A stretch of DNA of 64,000 nucleotides, from the NCBI GenBank assembly GCA_030813035.1, contig JAUSTV010000003.1; one strand, given 5' to 3'. Shown here piece after piece: positions 25,240 through 34,070 of the stretch. The notes beneath the pieces are model-generated. The model saw only the letters and a list, made by a program, of their open reading frames with translations, searched no databases and was not told the DNA's origin. The stretch comes from Bacillus_BA fengqiuensis. GTDB lineage: Bacteria > Bacillota > Bacilli > Bacillales > Bacillaceae_H. Position 1 is the first letter of the stretch, and each line of letters starts with the position of its first letter. The translations under genes and the position numbers were made by a program.

Positions 25240-26073
25240 TTACATTTGTATGTCTAAACTGATGTCTAAACTTTTAACTGAATGCGTGAGCATTCCTAAC
25301 GAAATATAGTCTACTCCTGTTGTTCCATACTCAGCGAGCCGCTCCAGTTCGATTCCTCCTGATGCTTCCGTCACAATAAACGGAGGAACAAGTTCGATCC
25401 ATTCTTTAATGATTTCAGGCGAGCAGTTATCGAACATGATTACATCCGCTTTGGCGTCGATAGCTTCCACTAACTGCTCTTTCGTTTCAATTTCCACTTC
25501 CACTTTCACCATATGACCCGTTTTTTCACGAATCGATTGGACCGCTCTCATGATAGAACCGGCATAGGCAATATGGTTATCTTTCAGCATGACACCATCA
25601 TATAAGCCGTAGCGATGATTCGCTCCTCCTCCGCAGCGCACCGCATACTTCTCAAACATCCGAAGACCCGGTGTCGTTTTTCGCGTATCGCATATTTTGG
25701 TGTTCGATCGATTTAATGCTTGGACCGCTTTATTCGTTAACGTCGCTATCCCGCTCATCCGCTGCAGTAAATTTAAAATGACCCGCTCTCCAGAAAGAAT
25801 CGATGCCAGTTTTCCATGAACAGCTGCAATCGTTTCACCCGCTTTGACAGTCTCTCCATCACGTTTATACCATTCAATCTTGATTGCGGGATCCAAAAGC
25901 CGATATCCTTCTTCAATTACACAAAGCCCCGCTACTATGCCATCCTCTTTAACACGAAATTCAGCTCGAGCCGTATCAAACTCTGAAAACAAACATGCGC
26001 TTGTCACATCGCGATCACCTATATCTTCCAGTAAAAACTGTTCCAGCAACTGCTTTACTTTTAATTGATTCAT
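25240..26073 (-). CDS. nadC: Nicotinate-nucleotide pyrophosphorylase (quinolinate phosphoribosyltransferase)
   Basis: NadC converts quinolinate and PRPP to nicotinate mononucleotide. The 277-residue sequence shows the basic active-site segments TRKTTPGLRMFEKYAVRCGGG and HRYGLYDGVMLKDNH and the TEASGGI motif near the C-terminus. It lies 18 bp after nadB and 21 bp before nadA, as in B. subtilis. Confidence 0.97.
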   Translation of the reverse strand: MNQLKVKQLLEQFLLEDIGDRDVTSACLFSEFDTARAEFRVKEDGIVAGLCVIEEGYRLLDPAIKIEWYKRDGETVKAGETIAAVHGKLASILSGERVILNLLQRMSGIATLTNKAVQALNRSNTKICDTRKTTPGLRMFEKYAVRCGGGANHRYGLYDGVMLKDNHIAYAGSIMRAVQSIREKTGHMVKVEVEIETKEQLVEAIDAKADVIMFDNCSPEIIKEWIELVPPFIVTEASGGIELERLAEYGTTGVDYISLGMLTHSVKSLDISLDIQM

Positions 26074-26090
26074 TTCTCTTCATCCCCCTA

Positions 26091-27626
26091 TCACACATTC
26101 ATTTTACGATCCATACGTTCTTGAATAAGCTGTTTCTTCTCCCATTGCGGTAAGGCCGCCGGAAAATCACTACGAAAATGGGAACCCCGGCTTTCTTCCC
26201 GTTCAAACGCCGATTTGGCAATCAAATAAGCCGCCGTTGCCATATGAATCCGCTTTAGCGATTCCCGTTCGTACATCCATACATTTTCTTCTACCCCAGC
26301 CAACCTTTCTCCCAATAAATGAACCATCGCCTTTAAAGATGACGCATTTCTCACTATTCCTACACAGCTCATCATCAATTCCCGAATGTCCTGCTTAGAA
26401 GGCATTGACAGCGAAACTTGCTGAAAGGGAGCAGAAAAAGCATCCGGAAAAATGGGTTCATCCGGCTTTTCGGCCATTCTTTCAGCCGCAAGTTCCCCAA
26501 AGACGAGCCCTTCTAATAAAGAATTGCTTGCTAACCGGTTGGCCCCATGCACACCTGTACAAGCCGCTTCACCGACTGCATATAAGCGGGGAATACTCGT
26601 TTCGCCATACATATTGACTTTGATGCCCCCCATATGAAAATGAGCGCCTGGCATAACAGGAATTAAATGCTGATTTAAATCAATCCCATTTTTTCGGCAT
26701 AGATCCGTGATTGTCGGGAAACGATTTGTGAAATCATTCACGTTCTTAATCATTAAAAAGATTTGTTCTCCTTGGAACATCCGTCTGTAAATCTCTCTTG
26801 AAACAATGTCTCTTGGCGCCAAATCCCCTAATTGGTGAATCCCTCTCATCACCCTTTCACCTTGTCCCGTGACGAGAATAGCCCCTTCTCCTCTTACCGC
26901 TTCTGAGACAAGTCCGACTGCACGCCCATTTTTCACAAGCAGGGTCGGGTGAAATTGTATAAATTCCAGATCAGCAAGCTCGGCACCCGCTCGATAAGCG
27001 AGTGACAATCCCTCTCCTATTGCCCCATCCGTGTTTGATGTATACGGATAAAGACTGCCGCATCCACCAGTTGCCAATACAACATGCTGAGCATAATGAG
27101 CGGAAATATGCCCTTTCCCATCTTGGGTTCGAACACCAATACAACGCCCGTCTTCAATAATCAGTTCCTGGACCGTTTCGTATTCCATCATATCTACACG
27201 ATGCTCCGTTTGTTTGTGGAGAAAAGAAACGAGGGCTTTCCCTGTCGCATCTCCTCCCGCATGCAAAATGCGTCTATAGCTATGAGCCCCTTCTTGGCCC
27301 AGCAGCACTTCATTTTGTTCATTACAGTCAAACCGCATTCCTGACCGGATAAGCTCATCAACGAGATCGGGTCCTCTCCTGACTAAATATTCAACCGCCT
27401 GTTCATTGTTATGTTTACAGCCTGCCATCATCGTATCGGAATAGTGGGACGACCAATGATCTCCCTCGCCGAAAACGGCTGCCACTCCACCTTGCGCAAG
27501 CATGGAATTACTCGACCATTTAGAGTGCTTTGTCAACATCGCGATATTTTTCGCTTTAGGCAGAGAATGGGCGACCATCCAAGCCGCAAGTCCACTTCCA
27601 ACAATTAATGCATCATATACATACAT
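26091..27626 (-). CDS. nadB: L-aspartate oxidase
   Basis: A flavoenzyme that oxidises L-aspartate to iminoaspartate, the first step of NAD synthesis. The FAD dinucleotide fold is at the N-terminus (ALIVGSGLAAWMVA), followed by SMLAQGGVAAVFG, HTRR-type substrate residues (SYRRILHAGGDATG) and GAHFHMGGI. At 511 residues it is full length. First gene of its operon, divergent from nifS; a probable NadR operator lies just upstream. Confidence 0.96.
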   Translation of the reverse strand: MYVYDALIVGSGLAAWMVAHSLPKAKNIAMLTKHSKWSSNSMLAQGGVAAVFGEGDHWSSHYSDTMMAGCKHNNEQAVEYLVRRGPDLVDELIRSGMRFDCNEQNEVLLGQEGAHSYRRILHAGGDATGKALVSFLHKQTEHRVDMMEYETVQELIIEDGRCIGVRTQDGKGHISAHYAQHVVLATGGCGSLYPYTSNTDGAIGEGLSLAYRAGAELADLEFIQFHPTLLVKNGRAVGLVSEAVRGEGAILVTGQGERVMRGIHQLGDLAPRDIVSREIYRRMFQGEQIFLMIKNVNDFTNRFPTITDLCRKNGIDLNQHLIPVMPGAHFHMGGIKVNMYGETSIPRLYAVGEAACTGVHGANRLASNSLLEGLVFGELAAERMAEKPDEPIFPDAFSAPFQQVSLSMPSKQDIRELMMSCVGIVRNASSLKAMVHLLGERLAGVEENVWMYERESLKRIHMATAAYLIAKSAFEREESRGSHFRSDFPAALPQWEKKQLIQERMDRKMNV

Positions 27627-27640
27627 GATTTCACCCCAAA

Positions 27641-27690
27641 AGTTTACACTTGTCTTGACACCTATATTTACATATTATTAAATTAATTAC
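27641..27690. promoter_or_regulatory. Divergent nadB/nifS promoter region with probable NadR operator
   Basis: A TGTCTTGACA inverted repeat (27651-27660, TGTC/GACA arms) lies 25 bp upstream of nadB. The plus-strand TTGACA within it is followed after 17 bases by TTAAAT, a possible promoter towards nifS. nadR is encoded beside nifS, and in B. subtilis NadR (YrxA) represses these two units when nicotinic acid is present. The operator assignment is inferred from position and symmetry. Confidence 0.5.
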
Positions 27691-27711
27691 AAGATTTTTT
27701 TCATCTTTCGA

Positions 27712-27916
27712 CTAAGAAAAGCGCAAGCGCCTTGTTCAAAGAAGGCCGACTAAGATCGCCACGTCCTGTGGCAACGTCGGCATGACCCACATCCTGTGAG
27801 CCCAAGGAAATAGGGATTGACCCATAAGGCGCTTTTTGCCTTATGAGGGCAATCATCTTTTCCACAACGAGCTAGGCGCTGGAGCTAGACACCAATACTC
27901 ATCAAAAAAGTTATGC
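27712..27916. repeat. GCTAGGCGCTGGAGCTAG-type repeat with hairpin module, in the nifS leader
   Basis: It has the same ends as the copy at 19536, with an extra module of about 60 bp containing CGCCAC-GTCCT-GTGGC and CCCAC-ATCCT-GTGAG hairpins. It separates the probable nifS promoter from the nifS ribosome site at 27935, so it would be part of the nifS 5' untranslated region. Confidence 0.8.
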
Positions 27917-27948
27917 TTACCCTTTATATTCAAAAAGGAGTGAAGAAC

Positions 27949-29091
27949 ATGATTTACTTAGACTACGCCGCCACCACTCCTATGAGTGAACAGGCAATGG
28001 AAGCCTATATGAAAACCGCCTCTCGTTTTTTTGGAAATACAAGTAGTTTGCATGATATCGGCACAAATGCCAGCAATCTCTTAGCTGCATGCCGGCAGCA
28101 ATTGGCTCATTTTATCAATGGAGACGAAAAAGGGATTTACTTTACAAGCGGGGGCACGGAAGCCAACTATCTCGCAATTCGCTCTTTATTGGGGGGACGC
28201 GATCCAGCTAGGAATCAAATTATTACAACACCGATCGAGCACTCTTCCATTCTCAATCTATGTCGGCAACTGGAGGAAGAGGGGTTTACAGTAACCTATT
28301 TACCGGTGGATAAGCAAGGAATGGTCTCCCTTGCAGATGTAAAAAAAGCGGTTACGCCAGAAACAGCCCTTGTCTCTATCCAGCACGTCAATCACGAAAT
28401 AGGAACGATTCAGCCTATTCAAGAAATCGGTAACTTCCTGAAAGAACGAAATATTCGTTTTCATTGTGATTGTGTTCAATCCTTCGGAAAGCTGCCAATC
28501 GATGTGCAAGCACTTGGAGTGGACAGCCTCTCCGTTTCAAGCCATAAAATTTATGGCCCAAAAGGAATGGGCGCCGTTTATATCAATCCTTCTGTCCCAT
28601 GGAAGCCGTTCTATAAAAACGCTTCTCACCAGAATGGATTTCGTCCAGGAACCATCGATGTATCGGGTGTTGTATCATTCATTACCGCTGCCCAAGAAGT
28701 CCATGCAAAAATGGAGGAGCATAGACAGCTTCATGAACAATTAAAGTCACAATGGCTGACGTTGCTCGATCCTCTAAAAAATTTTGTTACAATAGAAGGA
28801 GCTCCGGAGCAAAGTGTGCCTTCTCTTATAGGAATGACCGTTCATCACATTCAAGGACAGTATGTTATGCTACAATGTAATCGTCATGAAATTGCCATTT
28901 CAACAGGAAGTGCTTGTCAGACAGGGCTCCAGCACCCTTCTGCTACGATGACGGCAATCGGCAAATCCGAGGAAGAAGCAAAACAGTTCATCCGGATTTC
29001 ATTTGGAGACCGTACATCTTATAATGATTTGACACACCTTTTTCGTGTGTTAGAGAAAGTGATTGAAGAATTTCATTGTTTGACCGAGTAG
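27949..29091 (+). CDS. nifS: NifS-type cysteine desulfurase
   Basis: A PLP enzyme that takes sulfur from cysteine, probably to mature the NadA cluster. The start MIYLDYAATTPMSEQA is set by AAGGAG 8 bases upstream. The PLP lysine lies in SVSSHKIYGPKGMG, the PLP-binding histidine in QHVNHEIGTIQ, and the catalytic cysteine in STGSACQTGLQHPS. About 380 residues is normal. nadR follows 11 bp later, so the two form a plus-strand unit divergent from nadBCA. Confidence 0.93.
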   Translation: MIYLDYAATTPMSEQAMEAYMKTASRFFGNTSSLHDIGTNASNLLAACRQQLAHFINGDEKGIYFTSGGTEANYLAIRSLLGGRDPARNQIITTPIEHSSILNLCRQLEEEGFTVTYLPVDKQGMVSLADVKKAVTPETALVSIQHVNHEIGTIQPIQEIGNFLKERNIRFHCDCVQSFGKLPIDVQALGVDSLSVSSHKIYGPKGMGAVYINPSVPWKPFYKNASHQNGFRPGTIDVSGVVSFITAAQEVHAKMEEHRQLHEQLKSQWLTLLDPLKNFVTIEGAPEQSVPSLIGMTVHHIQGQYVMLQCNRHEIAISTGSACQTGLQHPSATMTAIGKSEEEAKQFIRISFGDRTSYNDLTHLFRVLEKVIEEFHCLTE

Positions 29092-29102
29092 GAGCGTGAA
29101 TT

Positions 29103-29645
29103 ATGAAGGAAAACTCAAAAAAAGTGTTAGGAGAAAAAAGAAGAGAATTAATATTGTCATGGCTTCAATCGGAAGGCTCTCCCCTTACAGGAAGCGAGCT
29201 GTCAAAACGAACGAATGTCAGCCGGCAAATTATCGTACAGGATATCTCACTTTTAAAGGCGCGTAATGAACCGATCATTGCTACAAGCCAGGGATATGTA
29301 TATATGCAAAAGAAACATGAACAGCCATTGTTTCAGCGGCTCATCGTCTGCCATCATAAGCCAGAGCAAACAGTCGACGAACTAAATTTGCTTGTCGATC
29401 ACGGAGTGGTCGTGAAGGATGTCATTGTCGAACACCCTGTATATGGGGAGCTGACCGCTTCCATTATGGTCCGTACAAGAAAAGAGGTTGCAGAGTTTTT
29501 AAATAAAGTAAAAGAAACAAATGCCTCCTTTTTGTCACAGCTAACGGAAGGGATTCATTTACATACAATTGAAGCAGATTCCGCCGCTAAGCTGGACGAT
29601 GCCTGCCAGGCGCTGGAAGAGGCCGGTTTTTTAGTAGAAAATTAA
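29103..29645 (+). CDS. nadR: NAD biosynthesis repressor NadR (YrxA/NiaR family)
   Basis: A nicotinic-acid-responsive repressor of the nad genes. An N-terminal winged helix (residues 12-65; LTGSELSKRTNVSRQIIVQDISLLK) is followed by a 3H domain named for its conserved histidines, seen here in VCHHKPEQ, VDHGVVVKDVIVEHPVYG and EGIHLHTIE. Length (180) fits. It ends at a bidirectional terminator shared with pheA. Confidence 0.93.
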   Translation: MKENSKKVLGEKRRELILSWLQSEGSPLTGSELSKRTNVSRQIIVQDISLLKARNEPIIATSQGYVYMQKKHEQPLFQRLIVCHHKPEQTVDELNLLVDHGVVVKDVIVEHPVYGELTASIMVRTRKEVAEFLNKVKETNASFLSQLTEGIHLHTIEADSAAKLDDACQALEEAGFLVEN

Positions 29646-29646
29646 A

Positions 29647-29691
29647 AGAAGGACTTGGAAAGGAGGGTACGCCTCCTTTCCAAGTCCTTCT
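29647..29691. terminator. Bidirectional terminator between nadR and pheA
   Basis: Perfect 20-bp arms (29647-29666 and 29672-29691, starting AGAAGGACTTGG) enclose a 5-base loop and are flanked by A-rich and T-rich sequence on either side. It serves two convergent genes. Confidence 0.93.
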
Positions 29692-29695
29692 TCTA

Positions 29696-30550
29696 TTAAT
29701 CCGTGTTAAAGCAAGGATAGCTGCCAAGTATGTAGACGGCGCAACCCAGAGCCTCCAGTTCGGCAATTGCACCGGGAATCAGCACCTCATCTAACGACTG
29801 ATTGATGTCTAAAATGAAGAAGTAATTCCCTAATCCCGTTTTCATCGGACGGGATTCGATTTTAGACAAATTCAGCTGTCGCCATGAAAAGGCTGATAAC
29901 ACTTGGTGAAGAGCCCCTGCTTGGTCAGACGGGAGCGTCACCATCAAAGTCGTTTTATAGTTTGTGATGTCCCCAACATCCACAGGAAGAGATGTTCCTT
30001 GGCGGTGCAGCACGACAAATTTCGTTGTATTATGATCATAATCGTGTATATCTTCTTGTACAATCGTTAAACCGTATTCTTTTGCCGCCAGTTCATTTGC
30101 AATAGCCGCAATCATACGCTCGGGATGTTCCTTCACATATTTTGCCGCAAACGCAGTCGATGTTGTGTCCTCTACCGGCACATTCGAGAAATGGCCATGC
30201 AAAAATTTATGACATTGCGCAATAGCATGAGAATGAGAATAAACCATTTCAACCTCTTTCCATCGCTTCGCATGATCGGGATGAACCATTAAATGCTGGC
30301 GAATGGGTGTAACGATTTCTCCTACAATCGGCAATCTTTTTTCATGAATGATATAATCCCAAGTTAAGTTGACAGATCCTTCAAGCGCGTTTTCTACCGG
30401 TACAACCCCGTACTCAATCTCCCCTTGCGCTACTGCATCAATGCAAGCCGGGATGGTGTAATACGGAATATGCTCCAGTTGAGGCAAAATCGCTTGAACG
30501 GCTAAATGTGTAAATGTTGCTTTTGGTCCTAAATAGCCTGCTTTCCCCAC
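29696..30550 (-). CDS. pheA: Prephenate dehydratase
   Basis: PheA makes phenylpyruvate for phenylalanine synthesis. The 284-residue protein has GYLGPKATFTHLAV at the start, PVENALEGSVN, and a C-terminal ACT domain with the effector-binding ESRP sequence (SKIESRPMKTGLGNYFF). The catalytic TRF motif reads TKF here (DHNTTKFVVLHRQ), a conservative change. It follows pheB by 28 bp and is last in the spo0B-obg-pheB-pheA operon. Confidence 0.96.
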   Translation of the reverse strand: MGKAGYLGPKATFTHLAVQAILPQLEHIPYYTIPACIDAVAQGEIEYGVVPVENALEGSVNLTWDYIIHEKRLPIVGEIVTPIRQHLMVHPDHAKRWKEVEMVYSHSHAIAQCHKFLHGHFSNVPVEDTTSTAFAAKYVKEHPERMIAAIANELAAKEYGLTIVQEDIHDYDHNTTKFVVLHRQGTSLPVDVGDITNYKTTLMVTLPSDQAGALHQVLSAFSWRQLNLSKIESRPMKTGLGNYFFILDINQSLDEVLIPGAIAELEALGCAVYILGSYPCFNTD

Positions 30551-30577
30551 TTTACTCTCTCCTGCCTTTTCTCTTTC

Positions 30578-31027
30578 TTAAGCACCTGAACCTAATACTT
30601 CGACTTTTTCGACAAAGTCCAAACTTTTCAACCTTGATAAGAGCCCGTTAAGTTCCAGCTGAATCCCTGAAACATCAAGCGATAACGTAACATTCGCTCT
30701 TCCTTGAAGCGGAATGGTTTGATGGATCGTCAGCACATTGCATCCTGCCGACGCGACAACACCCAAAAGGTGCGACAATGTCCCGGAGCGGTCTTCCAAG
30801 TGAAAAAAAAGCGTAATGATCCGCTCCTTTACCATCGTATGAAACGGAAACACTGTGTCCCGATATTTATAAAAGGCACTACGGCTCAAATCAACCATTT
30901 GTACGGCATCAGCAATGGAATCGACCTTCCCCCGTTCAATCAATCGCTTTGCCTGAAGCGTTTTTTGCATCGCTTCAGGCAATACATCCTCACGTACCAA
31001 GTAAAACTGTTGATCCTTTTTATCCAA
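30578..31027 (-). CDS. pheB: ACT domain-containing protein PheB (UPF0735 family)
   Basis: A 149-residue protein starting MDKKDQQFYLVREDVLPEAM, with a C-terminal ACT domain (ITLFFHLEDRSGTLSHLLGVVASAGCNVLTIHQ). It sits between obg and pheA as in B. subtilis. The family was once annotated as a chorismate mutase, but the sequence supports only an amino-acid-sensing ACT role. Confidence 0.92.
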   Translation of the reverse strand: MDKKDQQFYLVREDVLPEAMQKTLQAKRLIERGKVDSIADAVQMVDLSRSAFYKYRDTVFPFHTMVKERIITLFFHLEDRSGTLSHLLGVVASAGCNVLTIHQTIPLQGRANVTLSLDVSGIQLELNGLLSRLKSLDFVEKVEVLGSGA

Positions 31028-31058
31028 TCCAAGCTCCTCCCCTGGCCCTATCTAACGA

Positions 31059-32345
31059 TTACTCAATGAATTCAAATTCATACTCCATCAATTTAATGAT
31101 ATCTCCGTCTTGCGCACCTCGCTCACGCAACGCTTCATCCACTCCCATACTTCGCAGCTGGCGGGAGAAACGGCGAATGGATTCATCGCGGGAGAAGTTA
31201 GTCATTTTGAACAATTTCTCAATTTTATCACCGGACAGAACGAACGAACCGTCACTCTCTCTCGTAATGAAGAAGCTAGGTGCTTCTTTTTGATGTTTAT
31301 ATAAAACGCGATGAGTCGATAAATCTTCTTCTTCATGCAGAGGAAACTCCGGTGTTGCTTCCACTAAGTCTGCGATTGTAAACAGTAAATCCCGCAAACC
31401 TTGGCGAGTCACTGCTGAAATCGGGAAAATTTGCACATCATCTTTTATCTTTTCTTTGAAAACAGTTAAATTTTCTTCCGCTTCCGGCATATCCATTTTG
31501 TTGGCCACGACAATTTGCGGTCTTTCCGTTAAACGTAAATTATATTGACGAAGCTCTTCATTAATCGTGATATAATCTTCGTAAGGATCGCGCCCTTCCA
31601 TGCCTGACATATCAATGACATGAACGATGACTCTCGTCCGTTCGATATGGCGCAAAAATTGATGGCCAAGCCCGACTCCTTGATGGGCGCCTTCAATTAA
31701 ACCGGGTAAATCAGCCATGACAAAGCTGCGTCCGTCTTCCGTTTCGACTACACCTAAATTCGGATTGATTGTCGTAAAGTGATATTCAGCAATTTTTGGT
31801 TTAGCTGCCGAAACAACAGATAACAATGTAGACTTCCCTACACTCGGGAATCCGACAAGCCCAACGTCAGCAAGCAATTTCAATTCCATTGTAATATAAC
31901 GTTCTTCTCCCGGTTCGCCGTTCTCTGCGATTTCAGGAGCCGGATTTGCCGGGGTCGCAAAACGAGTATTTCCTCTTCCGCCTCTTCCGCCTCTTGCGAT
32001 GACAGCTCGCTGCCCATGTTCGACTAAATCTGCAATGACTTCTTCCGTATCCTCATCTTTAACAACCGTTCCAGGGGGAACTTTTACGATTAACGGCTCT
32101 GCGTTTTTTCCGTGCTGGCTCTTGGACATGCCATGTTCCCCGCGCTGTGCTTTAAAGTGACGCTTATAACGGAAATCCATAAGAGTACGCAAGCCTTCTT
32201 CCACTTCAAAAATGACATCTGCGCCATTTCCACCGTCTCCTCCGGCTGGTCCCCCTTTTGGCACATACTTTTCACGACGGAACGCAACCATTCCATTTCC
32301 GCCGTCGCCGCCTTTAACATAAATTCTGACCTGATCTACAAACAT
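31059..32345 (-). CDS. obg: Ribosome-associated GTPase Obg
   Basis: An essential GTPase acting in 50S assembly and stress/sporulation signalling. The start MFVDQVRIYVKGGDGGNG, with CGGAGTGA upstream, gives 428 residues, the B. subtilis length. The glycine-rich Obg fold covers about 1-157. The GTPase domain has GFPSVGKSTLLS (G1), DLPGLIEGAH (G3) and NKMDMP (G4). A C-terminal OCT domain follows. It lies between spo0B and pheB. Confidence 0.97.
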   Translation of the reverse strand: MFVDQVRIYVKGGDGGNGMVAFRREKYVPKGGPAGGDGGNGADVIFEVEEGLRTLMDFRYKRHFKAQRGEHGMSKSQHGKNAEPLIVKVPPGTVVKDEDTEEVIADLVEHGQRAVIARGGRGGRGNTRFATPANPAPEIAENGEPGEERYITMELKLLADVGLVGFPSVGKSTLLSVVSAAKPKIAEYHFTTINPNLGVVETEDGRSFVMADLPGLIEGAHQGVGLGHQFLRHIERTRVIVHVIDMSGMEGRDPYEDYITINEELRQYNLRLTERPQIVVANKMDMPEAEENLTVFKEKIKDDVQIFPISAVTRQGLRDLLFTIADLVEATPEFPLHEEEDLSTHRVLYKHQKEAPSFFITRESDGSFVLSGDKIEKLFKMTNFSRDESIRRFSRQLRSMGVDEALRERGAQDGDIIKLMEYEFEFIE

Positions 32346-32382
32346 TTTTTGATTCACTCCGTTCATCTATGTTGTATGTTGA

Positions 32383-32919
32383 TTATACAAGCTCCAATAC
32401 AACATGAAATTCCTCTTTTGAAATTTGCTTCTCGATTAGTTCAAATGGCCATTGTTCTTGATTTTCTTCCAACCAATTTTCAATAGATTGACTAGTAGTT
32501 AGTATTCCACTAAAGTCAAAAAAGAAACGAATCGAATCGCTTTCTATGAATAAAGAAACACTCACATGGTGGGTGGACGTACCGTCAATATTCGTTTCAA
32601 GCATATGGATGAACGCTTGAGTCCATGTTAAAAGTGCCGAATCATAGGATGATAAATCTTTCACATCACCGAGTACTTCAATTTCTAACTGAATCGGCGT
32701 ATTTCGCCAATTATACGTCATTACATATTCCGCAAACGAGTTCATTTTCGTATTAGTCAATCTCGATGCATGTCCCGCTTCTGCAATGATTTCTTCAATG
32801 ATTTCTTTCACCCGGTCAAAGCGATCTAATGCCATATTTCCTTTAATCAGTTGAATTTGATTTAACCAGTCGTGCCGAGCACAGCTTAATATATGAACAA
32901 TATTCCAATCTTTCTCCAT
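32383..32919 (-). CDS. spo0B: Sporulation initiation phosphotransferase Spo0B
   Basis: Spo0B passes phosphate from Spo0F to Spo0A. The start MEKDWNIVHILS, with AGGAGTGC upstream, gives 178 residues. The phosphorylated histidine is H16 in CARHDWLNQIQLIKGN, which matches the RHDWMN motif of B. subtilis around H30; the N-terminus is thus about 14 residues shorter. A degenerate histidine-kinase-like domain follows without ATP-binding boxes, as in the family. It precedes obg by 37 bp. The 500-bp gap upstream holds hairpins and a cloverleaf element but no gene. Confidence 0.93.
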   Translation of the reverse strand: MEKDWNIVHILSCARHDWLNQIQLIKGNMALDRFDRVKEIIEEIIAEAGHASRLTNTKMNSFAEYVMTYNWRNTPIQLEIEVLGDVKDLSSYDSALLTWTQAFIHMLETNIDGTSTHHVSVSLFIESDSIRFFFDFSGILTTSQSIENWLEENQEQWPFELIEKQISKEEFHVVLELV

Positions 32920-33033
32920 GTTTGCACTCCTACTCTCTATCTCAAGCATGAGCCTACAATGATTGCTTCTTTTTCCACTGAAAAGCCGCTCTATTGCAGT
33001 ACTTTCTTGACATCATTTATTCCGCATCACGCG

Positions 33034-33081
33034 TCACTGAAATGATGTCCCCTTACTTTTTGGGAAAAGTCATTTCAGTGA
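33034..33081. repeat. Long inverted repeat upstream of spo0B
   Basis: TCACTGAAATGA (33034-33045) and TCATTTCAGTGA (33070-33081) form perfect 12-bp arms; inside, CCCC pairs with GGG around TTACTTTTT. It lies about 115 bp before spo0B and may be a leader hairpin or terminator. Confidence 0.5.
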
Positions 33082-33181
33082 TAGTTAGTAAAATTATAGC
33101 AGATTCTACCTGCGAATAGTGAACTTTCTGCAAAACAACGAACGAAAGGAATATGACTGGTGTTCCGGTCCAAAGAATGTG

Positions 33182-33360
33182 TTAAAACCTGATGTACATT
33201 TTGGACTCATTTGAAGGAAACGAAAAGAAAACAGCGAGAAAATTCATTTTCTCTTCAGTTTTCTTTTCATTTCCTTCACTTTCAGCTTTTGCTGAAAGCG
33301 TTCGAAAAGGCCTTTTCGAACGAATGAGTCCAAAATAGTGAAAATCAACATTACGGTTTA
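33182..33360. repeat. Cloverleaf element of nested palindromes after rpmA
   Basis: A perfect 14-bp stem (33198-33211 with 33323-33336, ATTTTGGACTCATT) encloses three adjoining hairpins: 33213-33277 (arms of about 28 with small internal loops), 33279-33298 (CTTTCAGC-TTTT-GCTGAAAG) and 33299-33322 (a perfect 24-bp palindrome containing AAAAGGCCTTTT). Almost every base is paired. Weaker pairing (TTAAAACC with GGTTTAA) extends it outwards. It has no coding potential and no second copy in the window. Confidence 0.75.
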
Positions 33361-33374
33361 ATAGAGTCTGCGCA

Positions 33375-33414
33375 AAAAGAAAACTCTAACCGTAGCTGGT
33401 TAGAGTTTTCTTTT
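33375..33414 (-). terminator. Terminator after rpmA
   Basis: AAAAGAAAACTCTAACC and GGTTAGAGTTTTCTTTT form perfect 17-bp arms around GTAGCT, right after the rpmA stop. It separates the ribosomal operon from spo0B-obg. Confidence 0.93.
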
Positions 33415-33420
33415 CATCCC

Positions 33421-33711
33421 TTATGCTTCTTGTGCAACAGGATATACAGATACTTTTTTGCGGTCACGACCGAAGCGCTCGAATTTCACGATACCGTCAA
33501 CTTTTGCGTATAAAGTATCGTCACCACCACGACCTACGTTTGTACCAGGGTAAATTTTAGTACCGCGTTGACGGTATAAAATTGAGCCACCAGATACGAA
33601 TTGGCCGTCAGCACGTTTAGCGCCAAGACGTTTCGCGATAGAATCACGACCGTTCTTTGTAGAACCTACTCCTTTTTTAGAAGCGAAGAACTGAAGGTCT
33701 AATCTTAACAT
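33421..33711 (-). CDS. rpmA: 50S ribosomal protein L27
   Basis: A structural protein near the peptidyl-transferase centre. I start it at the ATG (MLRLDLQFFASKKGVG) preceded by GGAGGTGGATCTC; an upstream in-frame GTG overlaps the ribosome site. The N-terminal LRLDLQFFA is the short leader removed in Firmicutes by the protease Prp, encoded just upstream. The rest (RDSIAKRLGAKRADGQFV) is typical L27. Confidence 0.97.
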   Translation of the reverse strand: MLRLDLQFFASKKGVGSTKNGRDSIAKRLGAKRADGQFVSGGSILYRQRGTKIYPGTNVGRGGDDTLYAKVDGIVKFERFGRDRKKVSVYPVAQEA

Positions 33712-33726
33712 GAGATCCACCTCCTG

Positions 33727-34059
33727 CTATTTAATATGGATTTTAATATATTTTCCGTAATCACGTTCAATGGTTTGAAGTGATACAATCATGCCTTCCA
33801 AGAGCAATTGAATCTTTTCAAATACTGATGAATCAATATTTGTCGGAATCGTGCAGCGAAGATATCCTCCGTCGCTGCCTTGCTCAATCTCCGGCGTTAT
33901 TTTACATAGTGCAATGATTGCATTTACCGTTCCGAAGGAAACTGCAGATGCTCCGGCACAAACGATATCTTGACCGTGTTTTGCAAAATCAGCATGTCCG
34001 CTCATTTCAAAAGCCGTTATCTCGTTATGTTCATTCCGGTTAATGGTCACTTTAATCAT
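33727..34059 (-). CDS. prp: Ribosomal-processing cysteine protease Prp
   Basis: A 110-residue protease that cuts the N-terminal extension of L27. The catalytic histidine is in MSGHADFAKHG (about residue 22) and the cysteine in DIVCAGASAVSFG (about 34). It lies between rplU and rpmA, the conserved Firmicute order (ysxB in B. subtilis), next to its substrate. Confidence 0.95.
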   Translation of the reverse strand: MIKVTINRNEHNEITAFEMSGHADFAKHGQDIVCAGASAVSFGTVNAIIALCKITPEIEQGSDGGYLRCTIPTNIDSSVFEKIQLLLEGMIVSLQTIERDYGKYIKIHIK

Positions 34060-34070
34060 AAAGTTTCGCC

